The translations under genes were made by a program, and so were the position numbers. A DNA stretch of 13,356 nucleotides from JAKVJE01 sp047722305 (GTDB lineage Bacteria; Actinomycetota; Actinomycetes; Actinomycetales; Microbacteriaceae). Of this stretch, positions 6,785 through 13,356 are shown one piece after another (the first letter of the stretch is position 1; each line of letters begins with the position of its first letter). The stretch is taken from contig JBDNYM010000053.1 of the NCBI GenBank assembly GCA_047722305.1, forward strand, positions 1-13,356, read 5' to 3'. A model generated the notes under the pieces. It saw only the letters and a program-made list of their open reading frames with translations, ran no database searches and was not told the DNA's origin.

Positions 6785-7774
6785 TCAACTCGGAGCGGAT
6801 TCGGAGGAGGACTCGGATGAGCCGGCGTCACCGTCACCATCAGCCGTCTCCGGCTCCGCACCCTGCAGACCGGAGGCGGTGTACTCCGGCGCGACCTGCT
6901 CGGCCCCGGCCAGCGCCTGCCGCAGCAGCTCCAGGGCCCCGTCGCGGCTGTGCGCCGCGCCGATGAACCCCACCTTGTGGCAGAACACCGCGTCGGCGAC
7001 CCCGGTGACCGCGGCCAGGTCTTCGAAGCGCAGCCCGCGCCACGCCTCGGGCAGCAGCACCCGCGACTCGAAGCTGCCCCGGGCGCGCTGCACCGTCTTG
7101 ATGGCCCAGTCGCCGTTCGCGTTCGGGAACACCACGAACAGCAGCCCCTCCTGCTTGGTGGCGATGCCGACGTGGGGCACGAACCGGTCGAGGATGACGT
7201 AGCGGCGGTCGGGGCTGGCCGCGTAGGCGGCCAGGAATTCGCGCTCCCCGACCAGCGACTCGACCGTCTTCGCCTTCATGCGCAGCAGGATGCGGGCGGC
7301 CAGCTGCACGGCGACCTCGAACTGGGGGTCGAACTCCTCGTCGGTGGTGAGGGTGAGTGGGTTGAACAGCCCGATCACCTCCGACAGGTCGACCGGGCGC
7401 ACGTGCAGGTCGGTCATCTCGAAGAGGTCCTGCCCGTTATCGTTGGCGTCGACCGCCTGGACGAGGTGCGAGTCGAGCTTGGTCCAGACGTCCTCGTCGC
7501 CGTCGCAGAATCGCAGCCCGTACTGCTTCCACAGCAGCCCGAACGCCGAGTAGAGCACGCCGTTGTCGCGCGCCCCGGACGTCTTCTGATGGTGGTCGAA
7601 CCGCAGCCGGCTCGGGTCGTACACCCCGCCGACGTCGAGTACGAGGTCGGCGGCCGCGAGCTGCTCCTCGTCGCGGGTGCGGACGACCTCGGCGTCGGGG
7701 AAGAGCTGCCTCAGGAGGCTGACGGCGAACACGTCGTCGGCGTGGAACTTGCCGTTGTGGGTTGCGATGATCAC
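6785..7774 (-). CDS. MYG1 family protein (predicted DHH-like nuclease)
   Basis: MYG1/UPF0160 family, 329 residues, soluble. Human MYG1 is a 3'-5' RNA exonuclease; bacterial members are poorly characterised, so nuclease activity here is inference. The DHH-type metal-binding motifs are present in order: THNGKFHADD (5-14), DVGG (47-50) and FDHHQ (59-63), the last being the DHH motif itself. The body continues to about residue 300 with the family's conserved CHKVGFIGAAHSRDGAL segment. The final 25 or so residues are an acidic, Ser-rich tail (ETADGDGDAGSSESSSES) that looks disordered. The GTG start at 7774 is supported by TAGACT six bases upstream. It follows der on the same strand after 48 bp that contain a strong hairpin, so it is probably transcribed separately from the der operon. 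It is 81 bp upstream of the dehydrogenase start. Confidence 0.88.
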   Translation of the reverse strand: MIIATHNGKFHADDVFAVSLLRQLFPDAEVVRTRDEEQLAAADLVLDVGGVYDPSRLRFDHHQKTSGARDNGVLYSAFGLLWKQYGLRFCDGDEDVWTKLDSHLVQAVDANDNGQDLFEMTDLHVRPVDLSEVIGLFNPLTLTTDEEFDPQFEVAVQLAARILLRMKAKTVESLVGEREFLAAYAASPDRRYVILDRFVPHVGIATKQEGLLFVVFPNANGDWAIKTVQRARGSFESRVLLPEAWRGLRFEDLAAVTGVADAVFCHKVGFIGAAHSRDGALELLRQALAGAEQVAPEYTASGLQGAEPETADGDGDAGSSESSSESAPS

Positions 7775-7786
7775 GCGGCGAGTCTA
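7775..7786 (-). promoter_or_regulatory. Leaderless -10 promoter of the MYG1 gene
   Basis: On the minus strand TAGACT (7786-7781) is followed by exactly six bases and the GTG at 7774. No Shine-Dalgarno and no clear -35 are seen. Confidence 0.6.
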
Positions 7787-7809
7787 TCCGCCCCCGCTGA
7801 CACGGCCGC

Positions 7810-7837
7810 CGCCGGCGCCGGCTCAGCGGCGCCGGCG
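7810..7837. terminator. 11-bp perfect GC hairpin spanning the der stop codon
   Basis: CGCCGGCGCCG (7810-7820) and CGGCGCCGGCG (7827-7837) are perfect reverse complements around a six-base loop (7821-7826) that holds the der stop codon (7825-7823). Each arm also contains the self-complementary CCGGCGCCGG core or most of it. No T tract follows on the minus strand, so it may stop transcription only with help, or protect the 3' end of the operon mRNA. Confidence 0.55.
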
Positions 7838-10036
7838 CTCCCGCACCCGCATCCCGATGCGGATCGGGGTGCCGATGAAGCCGTAGATCTCGCGCAGCCG
7901 CCGCACCAGGTAGCGCCGGTAGCCTGGGTCGAGGAAGCCGCTGGTGAACAGCACGAACGTCGGCGGCTGCGTGGTCGCCTGGGTGGCGAACAGGATGCGG
8001 GGCTGCTTGCCGCCGCGCAGCGGATGCGGATGCTCCTGGGCGAGCTCGCGCACGAACGCGTTGAGCTTGCCGGTGGGGATGCGGGTGTCCCAGCCGGCGA
8101 GCGCCGCCTGCAGGGCCGGGACGAGCTTCTCCAGGTGCCGGCCGGTCAGCGCCGACAGGTTCACCCGTGGCGCCCAGGCCACGTGCGCCAGGCGCACCAG
8201 GATGTCGTCCTCCAGCCGGGCGCGGGTCTCGTCGTCGATGAGGTCCCACTTGTTGAAAGCCAGCACCAGGGCGCGACCGGCGTCGAGCACCATCTCGACG
8301 ATCTTCACATCCTGGTCGGTGATCTCCTCGGTGACGTCGAAGACCACGATGGCGACCTCGCAGCGGTCCAGCGCGGTCTGGGTGCGCAGAGTGGCGTAGT
8401 AGTCGCTGCCCTGCTGCTCGCGGGAGCGGCGTCGGATGCCGGCGGTGTCCACGAACCGCCAAGTGGTGCCAGCGATCTCGACCACCTCGTCGATGGGGTC
8501 GCGAGTAGTGCCGGCCAGGTCGTCCACCACGGCCCGCCGGCGCCCGGTGGCCTGGTTGAGCAGGCTCGACTTGCCCACATTCGGGCGGCCGATGATCGCC
8601 ACCCGGCGCGGGCCGCCCGGCTGCAGCGCGGCCACCTGCGAGTGCTCCGGCAGCACCGCCAGCAGGGCGTCGAGCAGGTCGCCCGAGCCCAGGCCGTGCA
8701 GTCCGGAGACCGGATGCGGCTCCCCCAGCCCGAGGCCCCAGAACTCGGCGAGCTCGGCGGCGCCCCGGCCATCGTCGATCTTGTTGACCGCCAGCACGGT
8801 GGGCTTCCCGGAGCGGCGCAGCATCGACACCAGCCGCTCGTCCTCGTCCAGGGAGCCGACGCGGCCGTCCACGACGAACAGGACGGCGTCCGACTCCGCG
8901 ATCGCCGTCTCGGCCTGCTCGGCCACCGACCGGTCGATACCGGCCGTCTTCGCCGCCCAGCCGCCGGTATCGACCAGGGTGAACTCGCGCCCCGCCCACT
9001 CGGCGGAGTAGCTGGCCCGGTCTCGGGTGACGCCGGGGACGTCCTCCACGATGGCCTGCCGGGACCCGATGATGCGATTGACGAGCGTCGACTTGCCCAC
9101 ATTCGGGCGCCCGATCACGGCCACCACTGGCGGGGCCGGACGGGATGCGGCCTCCGGGGCGGCCTCGTCCAGCTCGTCGTGCAGCAGGGCGGCGTCCTCG
9201 TCGTCCAGCTCGTAGGCGTCGAGGCCGGCGCGCAGCGCGTCGCGCGTGCGGCGGGCGGTCTCGTCGTCGATCTCGCTCAGGCGCTCGGCCAGATGGTCGC
9301 CGGCACCGCGGTCGCCACCGCCGTCAACGGCCGGCTGGGGCGCCCGGGCGCTCTGCGCCTGTCCGACCAGCTCGATCAGCGCGGCGACCGTCTGCTCGAA
9401 GCCGAGGTCGCTGGTGTCGAGCAGCGTCACCCCGGGGGCGGGGGCGAGGAAGTCCGTGACCGCCGAGTCCTTGGCGTCGCGCTCGCGGATGGCCGCGGCG
9501 ATCTCCGCGATCTCCTCCGGCGTGGCCGGGGCCCCCGTCTGGCGCTGCCCGGCGCGGCGGCGGGCGCGCGCCTCCGGGCTGGCGGTGAGCAGCACCCGCA
9601 CTTCGGCGTCCGGCGCCACCACCGTGGTGATGTCGCGGCCCTCGACCACGATGCCCGGCCGCGACTCGGTCGCGATGATCCGCCGGAACGCGGCGATCAG
9701 CGCCTCTCGGATCGGCGGCTGCGCCGAGTAGCCGCTGACAGCGCCGCTGACGCGCGGCTCGCGGATAGCCCGGCTCACGTCCGTGCCGCCCACGGACGCG
9801 CGGAGCCCGCTCGGGTCGGTGTCCGGCCGGTAGTCGAAAGCCGCCACGAGGTCGGCGACGGCGGCCGGGTCGTCCGGGTCCGCTCCCCGCTCCAGGCCGA
9901 GCCACGCCAGGGCGCGGTATGCGGCCCCCGTGTCGAGGTACCCGAATCCGCAGCGGCGCGCGACCTCCCGGGAGACGGTCGATTTCCCGGCGCCGGCCGG
10001 TCCGTCCACCGCGACGACGATCGTGGATGCGCTCAC
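7823..10036 (-). CDS. cmk-der: Fused cytidylate kinase / GTPase Der
   Basis: One 737-residue frame joins two enzymes. Residues 1-225 are CMP kinase, which phosphorylates CMP/dCMP with ATP: P-loop GPAGAGKST (12-20), YLDTGAAYRA (33-42), VEGRDITT (131-138) and the R-rich lid around 156-165. Residues 303-737 are Der (EngA), a double GTPase needed for 50S ribosome assembly: G domain 1 has GRPNVGKST (309-317), DTGG (356-359) and NKID (418-421); G domain 2 has GRPNVGKSS (483-491), DTAG (530-533) and NKWD (595-598); a C-terminal KH-like domain follows from about 655. The intervening 75 residues are acidic and include an ELDDEDAALL stretch like the N-terminal extension of stand-alone actinobacterial Der. 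The GTG at 10036 overlaps the rluB stop by four bases and has an AGGAG five bases upstream. The fusion is known in actinobacteria; no frame break is seen. Confidence 0.95.
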   Translation of the reverse strand: MSASTIVVAVDGPAGAGKSTVSREVARRCGFGYLDTGAAYRALAWLGLERGADPDDPAAVADLVAAFDYRPDTDPSGLRASVGGTDVSRAIREPRVSGAVSGYSAQPPIREALIAAFRRIIATESRPGIVVEGRDITTVVAPDAEVRVLLTASPEARARRRAGQRQTGAPATPEEIAEIAAAIRERDAKDSAVTDFLAPAPGVTLLDTSDLGFEQTVAALIELVGQAQSARAPQPAVDGGGDRGAGDHLAERLSEIDDETARRTRDALRAGLDAYELDDEDAALLHDELDEAAPEAASRPAPPVVAVIGRPNVGKSTLVNRIIGSRQAIVEDVPGVTRDRASYSAEWAGREFTLVDTGGWAAKTAGIDRSVAEQAETAIAESDAVLFVVDGRVGSLDEDERLVSMLRRSGKPTVLAVNKIDDGRGAAELAEFWGLGLGEPHPVSGLHGLGSGDLLDALLAVLPEHSQVAALQPGGPRRVAIIGRPNVGKSSLLNQATGRRRAVVDDLAGTTRDPIDEVVEIAGTTWRFVDTAGIRRRSREQQGSDYYATLRTQTALDRCEVAIVVFDVTEEITDQDVKIVEMVLDAGRALVLAFNKWDLIDDETRARLEDDILVRLAHVAWAPRVNLSALTGRHLEKLVPALQAALAGWDTRIPTGKLNAFVRELAQEHPHPLRGGKQPRILFATQATTQPPTFVLFTSGFLDPGYRRYLVRRLREIYGFIGTPIRIGMRVRERRRR

Positions 10037-10824
10037 ATCTTCTCCTTGCCTGGCTGGTTCGACACGTCCGGCTCGACCGGCGCCGCGTCGGCGACCTCGG
10101 CCAGCAGCTGGCCGACCTCGATTCTAGTGAGGGGGCGCACGCGCCCGGCGGGCAGATCCCCCAGGTGGATCGGCCCCTCCTGCAGACGCACCAGGTCGAG
10201 CACCGGATGGCCGACGGCGGCCAGCATGCGCCGCACGATGCGGTTGCGGCCCGAGTGCAGCGTGACGCGCACCAGGGTGCGGTCGCCGGCCGCGGACCGG
10301 TCCGCCGAGACGATCTGCACGTGGTCGGCCCGGATCGGCCCGTCCTCCAGCTCGATGCCGTGCCGCAGGCGGGCGGCGTCGCCCGGCCGCAGCCGGCCCG
10401 AGACCTGCGCCAGGTAGACCTTGGCCACCTCGAACGAGGGATGCATGAGCCGGTGCGCCAGCTGCCCATCGTTGGTGAGCAGCAGCAGCCCGCGGGTGGG
10501 CTCGTCCAGACGTCCCACGTTATAGACCCGGTGCGCCAGGCCGACGGCGAAGTCGGACAGGTCCCGGCGCCCGTGGTCGTCGTGCATGGTCGAGACCACG
10601 CCGGCCGGCTTGTTCAGCGCGTAGTAGCCGAGGCCCGGGTCGACCTGCACCCGCTGGCCGTCCACCTCCACCAACGCCTGCTCCGGGTCGACGCGGGTGC
10701 CGAGCTCGGTGACGACCCGGCCGTCCACCCGCACCCGCCCCGCGGCGATGAGCAGCTCGCTGGCGCGCCGCGACGCCACCCCGGCGGCGGCCAGCACCTT
10801 CTGCAGCCGCTGCGGTTCAGACAT
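10033..10824 (-). CDS. rluB: rRNA pseudouridine synthase, RsuA/RluB/RluE/RluF family
   Basis: Isomerises a uridine of ribosomal RNA to pseudouridine; RluB itself acts on 23S rRNA position 2605 in E. coli. The protein has 263 residues: an N-terminal S4 RNA-binding domain (about 5-50, RLQKVLAAAGVASRRASELL) and a catalytic domain with NVGRLDEPTRGLLLLTNDG, where Asp107 is the catalytic residue, then GRNRIVRRML near the C-terminal third. The exact target uridine cannot be told, so RluB is the name by synteny and family. I chose ATG 10824, where the S4 domain begins directly and the ATG overlaps the scpB stop by eight bases (ATGTCTGA); upstream in-frame starts at 10845 and 10857 would add residues with no domain match. 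The C-terminal tail (about 30 residues) is not conserved-looking. Confidence 0.9.
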   Translation of the reverse strand: MSEPQRLQKVLAAAGVASRRASELLIAAGRVRVDGRVVTELGTRVDPEQALVEVDGQRVQVDPGLGYYALNKPAGVVSTMHDDHGRRDLSDFAVGLAHRVYNVGRLDEPTRGLLLLTNDGQLAHRLMHPSFEVAKVYLAQVSGRLRPGDAARLRHGIELEDGPIRADHVQIVSADRSAAGDRTLVRVTLHSGRNRIVRRMLAAVGHPVLDLVRLQEGPIHLGDLPAGRVRPLTRIEVGQLLAEVADAAPVEPDVSNQPGKEKM

Positions 10825-11425
10825 CGGGATCCCGGTTCTCGGCATCGGCACGCACATCGGCGGCGTCCGGCAGCAGCGGCGAGATCGCCGGCAGCTGGGA
10901 CAGGTCGTCGATGCCGAACTCGGACAGCAGCAGCGGCGTGGTCTCGAACATGGCCGCCCCCGTCTCGGGGTCCCGGAAGGCCTCCGCGATGAAGCCGCGC
11001 TCCTGCAGCGTGCGCACCACCGAGTCGACGTTCACGGCCCGGATCTCCGCGATCTGCCCGCGGGCGATCGGCTGCCGGTAGGCGATGATCGCCAAGGTCT
11101 CCAGAGCGGCCTGTGAGAGCCGCACCGGCGCCTGGGCCTCGACGAACGCGGTCAGCATCCCGTCGTAGTCGGCCCGGGCCGCGTACTGCCAGCCCCCGGC
11201 GATGCGGCGCAGCTCCATCCCGTGCCGGCGTCCGCCGGGCCGGCGTCCATCGAGCTCGTCCTGCAGTGTCTCGAGCGCCGCCTCGACCCGGCTGGCGCTC
11301 GCCCCGATCGCCGCCGCGAGGTCCGTGGTCGAGACGGGCCCGTCGCCGACGATCAGGACGGCTTCAAGCCGGCTGAGCAGCGCGCTCTCGTCGGACTGCT
11401 CGCACCCAGCAGGTTCAGCGGTCAT
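10817..11425 (-). CDS. scpB: Segregation and condensation protein B
   Basis: ScpB is the winged-helix kleisin-associated subunit that, as a dimer, binds ScpA and with SMC forms the bacterial condensin acting on the nucleoid. The 202-residue protein shows the two expected winged-helix domains: LLSRLEAVLIVGDGPVSTTDLAAAIG in the first (from about residue 16) and LSQAALETLAIIAYRQPIARGQIAEIRAVNVDSVVRTL in the second, the most conserved ScpB segment. GRRHGMELRRIAGGWQY links them. Length is normal. ATG 11425 overlaps the scpA end by 11 bases and has GGGAG upstream. The position between scpA and a pseudouridine synthase is the standard actinobacterial context. Confidence 0.95.
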   Translation of the reverse strand: MTAEPAGCEQSDESALLSRLEAVLIVGDGPVSTTDLAAAIGASASRVEAALETLQDELDGRRPGGRRHGMELRRIAGGWQYAARADYDGMLTAFVEAQAPVRLSQAALETLAIIAYRQPIARGQIAEIRAVNVDSVVRTLQERGFIAEAFRDPETGAAMFETTPLLLSEFGIDDLSQLPAISPLLPDAADVRADAENRDPDV

Positions 11426-12236
11426 AGTCGGCTCCCAGGGCGCTGAGGTTCTCTTCGGTCCAGCGCTCGGCGGTCCAGCGTACGCGCAGCAGGCCGAGCG
11501 GCTCCACCTGGTCGAACGAGACGGCCGCCTCGCGGTACAGCTCCAGCAGGGCGAGGAACCGGGCGACCACGACGCCCGGGCGGTCGACGCCGGCGATCAG
11601 CTCGGTGAACGTCGCCGCCCCCCGCCGCCGCAGCTCGACCACCACGATCGCCGCCTGTTCGCGGATGCTCACCGCCGGGGCGTGCAGATGCTCCAGCCCG
11701 ATGGTCGCCGCCTGGCGGGGGCTCAGCGCGGCCAGGGCGATGGCGGCGAAGTCGTCGACGCTGGTCGTCCAGCGGGTCCGGGGGCCGGTGCGCCGGTAGG
11801 CGGCGAGCTGGATGCTGCGTCGAGGATGCCGGGTCGACTCGGCAGCGAGGCTGCGGGCCATCCAGGCGGCCGCCTGTTTGAACGCCCGATATTGCAGCAG
11901 CCGGGCGAACAGCACGTCGCGGGCCTCCAGCGCCGCCACCTCCTCCTGGTCGACCACCTCGCCGCGGGGCAGCAGGCTGGCGGCCTTCATGTCGAGCAGC
12001 GTGGCGGCGATCACCAGGAACTGGCTCGACTCCTCCAGGCGCCCGGCCGCGTCCAGCTGCCGCACGTAGGCGACGAACTCGGTGGCGACCTGGGTCAGCG
12101 AGACGGAGACGATGTCAAGCTGCTTGCGCGCGATGAGGGCCAGCAGCACATCGAACGGGCCGTCGAAGACGTCCAGGTCGACGGTGAAGCGGGTCCGGGC
12201 AGGGCTCCCGGGGTCGCCCTTAGGGGGCGCCGCCAC
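11415..12236 (-). CDS. scpA: Segregation and condensation protein A (kleisin)
   Basis: ScpA is the kleisin that bridges SMC heads and binds ScpB in the condensin complex that compacts and segregates the chromosome. The 273-residue protein opens with the family hallmark FDGPFDVLLALIARKQLDI (about 24-42), followed by SVSLTQVATEFVAYV and the conserved LVIAATLLDMKAASLLP (74-90). A C-terminal winged-helix region (about 200-260, including FLALLELYREAAVSFDQ) would contact the SMC cap. The GTG at 12236 overlaps the parA end by 17 bases, so reinitiation or coupling is likely; no clear Shine-Dalgarno is seen. No SMC gene is in the window, as usual for this locus. Confidence 0.95.
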   Translation of the reverse strand: MAAPPKGDPGSPARTRFTVDLDVFDGPFDVLLALIARKQLDIVSVSLTQVATEFVAYVRQLDAAGRLEESSQFLVIAATLLDMKAASLLPRGEVVDQEEVAALEARDVLFARLLQYRAFKQAAAWMARSLAAESTRHPRRSIQLAAYRRTGPRTRWTTSVDDFAAIALAALSPRQAATIGLEHLHAPAVSIREQAAIVVVELRRRGAATFTELIAGVDRPGVVVARFLALLELYREAAVSFDQVEPLGLLRVRWTAERWTEENLSALGADYDR

Positions 12237-13032
12237 GCGAGATCAGCTCCCGGGCCAGGCGTCGGTAGGTCTCCGCCCCGCGGTGCTTGGGGGCGAACTC
12301 GGTGATCGGCTGCGCCGCCACCGTCGAGTCGGGGAACTTCACCGTGCGCGGGATGACCGTGTCGAACACCCGATCCGCGAACGCCTCCCGCACCCGGGTC
12401 AGCACCTCGCGCGAGTGCAGGGTGCGCGGGTCGAACATGGTGGCCAGGATGCCGTCGAGCTGCAGCGGCGGGTTGAGGCGGTCCTGCACCTTCTCGATGG
12501 TCTCGATCAGCAGGGCCACCCCGCGCAGGGCGAAGTACTCGCACTCCAGCGGAATGATCACCCCGTGCGCCGCCGTGAGCGCGTTGACGGTGAGCAGCCC
12601 CAGCGAGGGCTGGCAGTCGATGAGGATGACGTCGTAGCGGCCGACCACCTGCCGCAGCACGCGGGCCAGCGCCTGCTCGCGGGCCACCTCGCTGACCAGC
12701 TGCACCTCGGCGGCCGACAGGTCGATGTTGGCCGGGATGACGTCGACCCCCGGCAGGTGCGTGGCCTGGATGACGGCCTTCGCATCCTTCTCGCGCCCCA
12801 TGATCAGGTCGTAGATGGTGGGCGCCTCCTGGGCGTTGACGCCGATGGCCGCCGACAGCGCTCCCTGCGGATCGAAGTCGATGAGCAGCACCCGCCGCCA
12901 GTACTCGGCGAGGGAGGCGCCGAGATTCACTGTCGTGGTGGTCTTGCCGACCCCGCCCTTCTGATTGCACATCGCGATGACGCGCGCCGGGCCATGCGTC
13001 GCCAGCGGGATGGGTTCGGGAAAGTCGGTCAC
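12220..13032 (-). CDS. parA: ParA/Soj-family ATPase (not paired with parB)
   Basis: Deviant Walker A ATPase of the ParA/MinD group, 270 residues, cytosolic and nucleoid-associated in the family. The deviant Walker A KGGVGKTT is at 25-32 with signature Lys25 and Lys30, the switch region DFDPQG at 52-57, and Walker B ILIDCQPS near 133-140 with Asp136. No partner parB follows; instead scpA overlaps directly, as in M. tuberculosis Rv1708-Rv1709. It is therefore probably not the oriC ParA but the scp-linked paralogue, and its role in condensin or chromosome positioning is inference. The GTG at 13032 is supported by a TAGAAT -10 element ending six bases upstream that begins in the xerD stop codon. 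Cotranscription from xerD is also possible because the gap is only nine bases. Confidence 0.93.
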   Translation of the reverse strand: MTDFPEPIPLATHGPARVIAMCNQKGGVGKTTTTVNLGASLAEYWRRVLLIDFDPQGALSAAIGVNAQEAPTIYDLIMGREKDAKAVIQATHLPGVDVIPANIDLSAAEVQLVSEVAREQALARVLRQVVGRYDVILIDCQPSLGLLTVNALTAAHGVIIPLECEYFALRGVALLIETIEKVQDRLNPPLQLDGILATMFDPRTLHSREVLTRVREAFADRVFDTVIPRTVKFPDSTVAAQPITEFAPKHRGAETYRRLARELISRGGAP

Positions 13033-13044
13033 ACCCGAATTCTA
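13033..13044 (-). promoter_or_regulatory. Leaderless -10 promoter of the parA-scpAB operon
   Basis: On the minus strand TAGAAT (13044-13039) is followed by exactly six bases and the GTG at 13032. The TAG of the hexamer is the xerD stop codon. No Shine-Dalgarno is visible before parA. A convincing -35 inside xerD is not obvious. Confidence 0.55.
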
Positions 13045-13356
13045 GCGAGCCCGAGGATGCGAGCTCGCGTAGACCTCGCGCAAGGTCTCCGGGGTGACCC
13101 GGGTGTAGATCTGGGTGGTGGTCACCGACGCGTGCCCGAGCAGCTCCTGCACCACCCGCAGGTCGGCGCCCCCGGCCAGCAGGTGGGTGGCGAACGAGTG
13201 CCGCAGGGTGTGGGGCGAGATCGCGACGCTCAGTCCCGCGGTCGCCGCGGCGCGCTTGATGATCGTCCAGATGCCCTGCCTGGTCAGCGGCGCGCCCCGC
13301 TCCCCCAGGAACACCGCGGCCATCCCCCGTCCCCCGGCCGCCCAGGCCGGGCGCCC
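13042..13356 (-). CDS. xerD: Tyrosine recombinase XerD, 3' part only
   Basis: Site-specific tyrosine recombinase that with XerC resolves chromosome dimers at dif. About 104 C-terminal residues are visible; the frame stays open to the right edge, so the ATG at 13323 is internal and not the start. The catalytic box is present: HTLRHSFATHLL (His and Arg of the HxxR motif), LLGHASVTTTQIYTRV with the second His and the nucleophilic Tyr. RGAPLTRQGIWTIIKRAA and GADLRVVQELLGH are typical of XerD rather than phage integrases, and the scp neighbourhood agrees. XerC cannot be fully excluded without the N-terminus. Confidence 0.92.
   Translation of the reverse strand, partial: GRPAWAAGGRGMAAVFLGERGAPLTRQGIWTIIKRAAATAGLSVAISPHTLRHSFATHLLAGGADLRVVQELLGHASVTTTQIYTRVTPETLREVYASSHPRAR

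Noticed and set aside
6950..10417. A 1155-codon open frame on the plus strand
   Set aside because: It is antisense to MYG1, cmk-der and rluB; composition and lack of motifs mark it as a GC-driven shadow frame.
10825..10857. Longer rluB beginning at 10857 or 10845
   Set aside because: The extra residues lie wholly inside scpB, match no domain, and the ATG at 10824 starts right before the S4 domain with a typical stop-start overlap.
13042..13323. A complete small integrase starting at the ATG at 13323
   Set aside because: The frame stays open to the right edge and the residues are the C-terminal half of a Xer recombinase; the ATG is internal.
1..13356. A new defence, mobile or biosynthetic system
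   Set aside because: Every reading frame with coding character belongs to a recognisable housekeeping or catabolic family; there is no transposase, toxin-antitoxin pair, CRISPR repeat, reverse transcriptase or composition break.

Overview
The window is very GC-rich, densely coded bacterial chromosome with many GTG starts and short or negative gaps between genes. The block xerD-parA-scpA-scpB-rluB-cmk/der at the right end, all on the minus strand, has the actinobacterial order known from Mycobacterium tuberculosis Rv1708-Rv1713 (parA, scpA, scpB, pseudouridine synthase, cmk, engA). Here cmk and der are one reading frame, an arrangement I recall from other actinobacteria. Codon habits and the TAnnnT-N6-start promoters suggest a high-GC actinobacterium, possibly Micrococcales/Microbacteriaceae; the genus cannot be fixed from this piece.

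Layout, left to right. (1) 1-1073, minus: 5' part of a Ski2-like DEAD/DEAH helicase that runs off the left edge. (2) 1074-1223: divergent promoter region holding a striking inverted repeat. (3) 1224-1730, plus: a Nudix hydrolase, converging on a glutamate-racemase-family gene (1756-2610, minus) whose C-terminus contains a 15-bp tandem repeat. (4) 2655-3626, plus: a Ppx/GppA-family phosphatase, divergent from the racemase across only 44 bp. (5) 3641-6703, minus: an aldehyde dehydrogenase followed by an amidase, probably one transcript, with its own conventional promoter and strong Shine-Dalgarno. (6) 6785-7774, minus: a MYG1-family protein. (7) 7823-13356, minus: the overlapping operon from der back to the 3' part of xerD.

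How the genes fit together. The right-hand block combines chromosome maintenance (XerD dimer resolution, a ParA-type ATPase, the condensin subunits ScpA and ScpB) with ribosome maturation (rRNA pseudouridine synthase, Der GTPase) and CMP phosphorylation. Four consecutive overlaps of 17, 11, 8 and 4 nt imply translational coupling from parA to cmk-der. The left half is housekeeping and catabolic: RNA helicase, Nudix, D-Glu/Asp racemase, polyphosphate/ppGpp phosphatase, aldehyde oxidation and amide hydrolysis.

I found no CRISPR array, tRNA, rRNA, insertion sequence, phage gene or recognisable defence system, and no stretch over 300 bases lacks a gene. The most interesting signals are non-coding: a 120-bp inverted repeat (27-bp arms, one mismatch) between the divergent helicase and Nudix promoters; a uniform leaderless promoter architecture before six genes; and face-to-face promoters in the 44-bp racemase/phosphatase gap.
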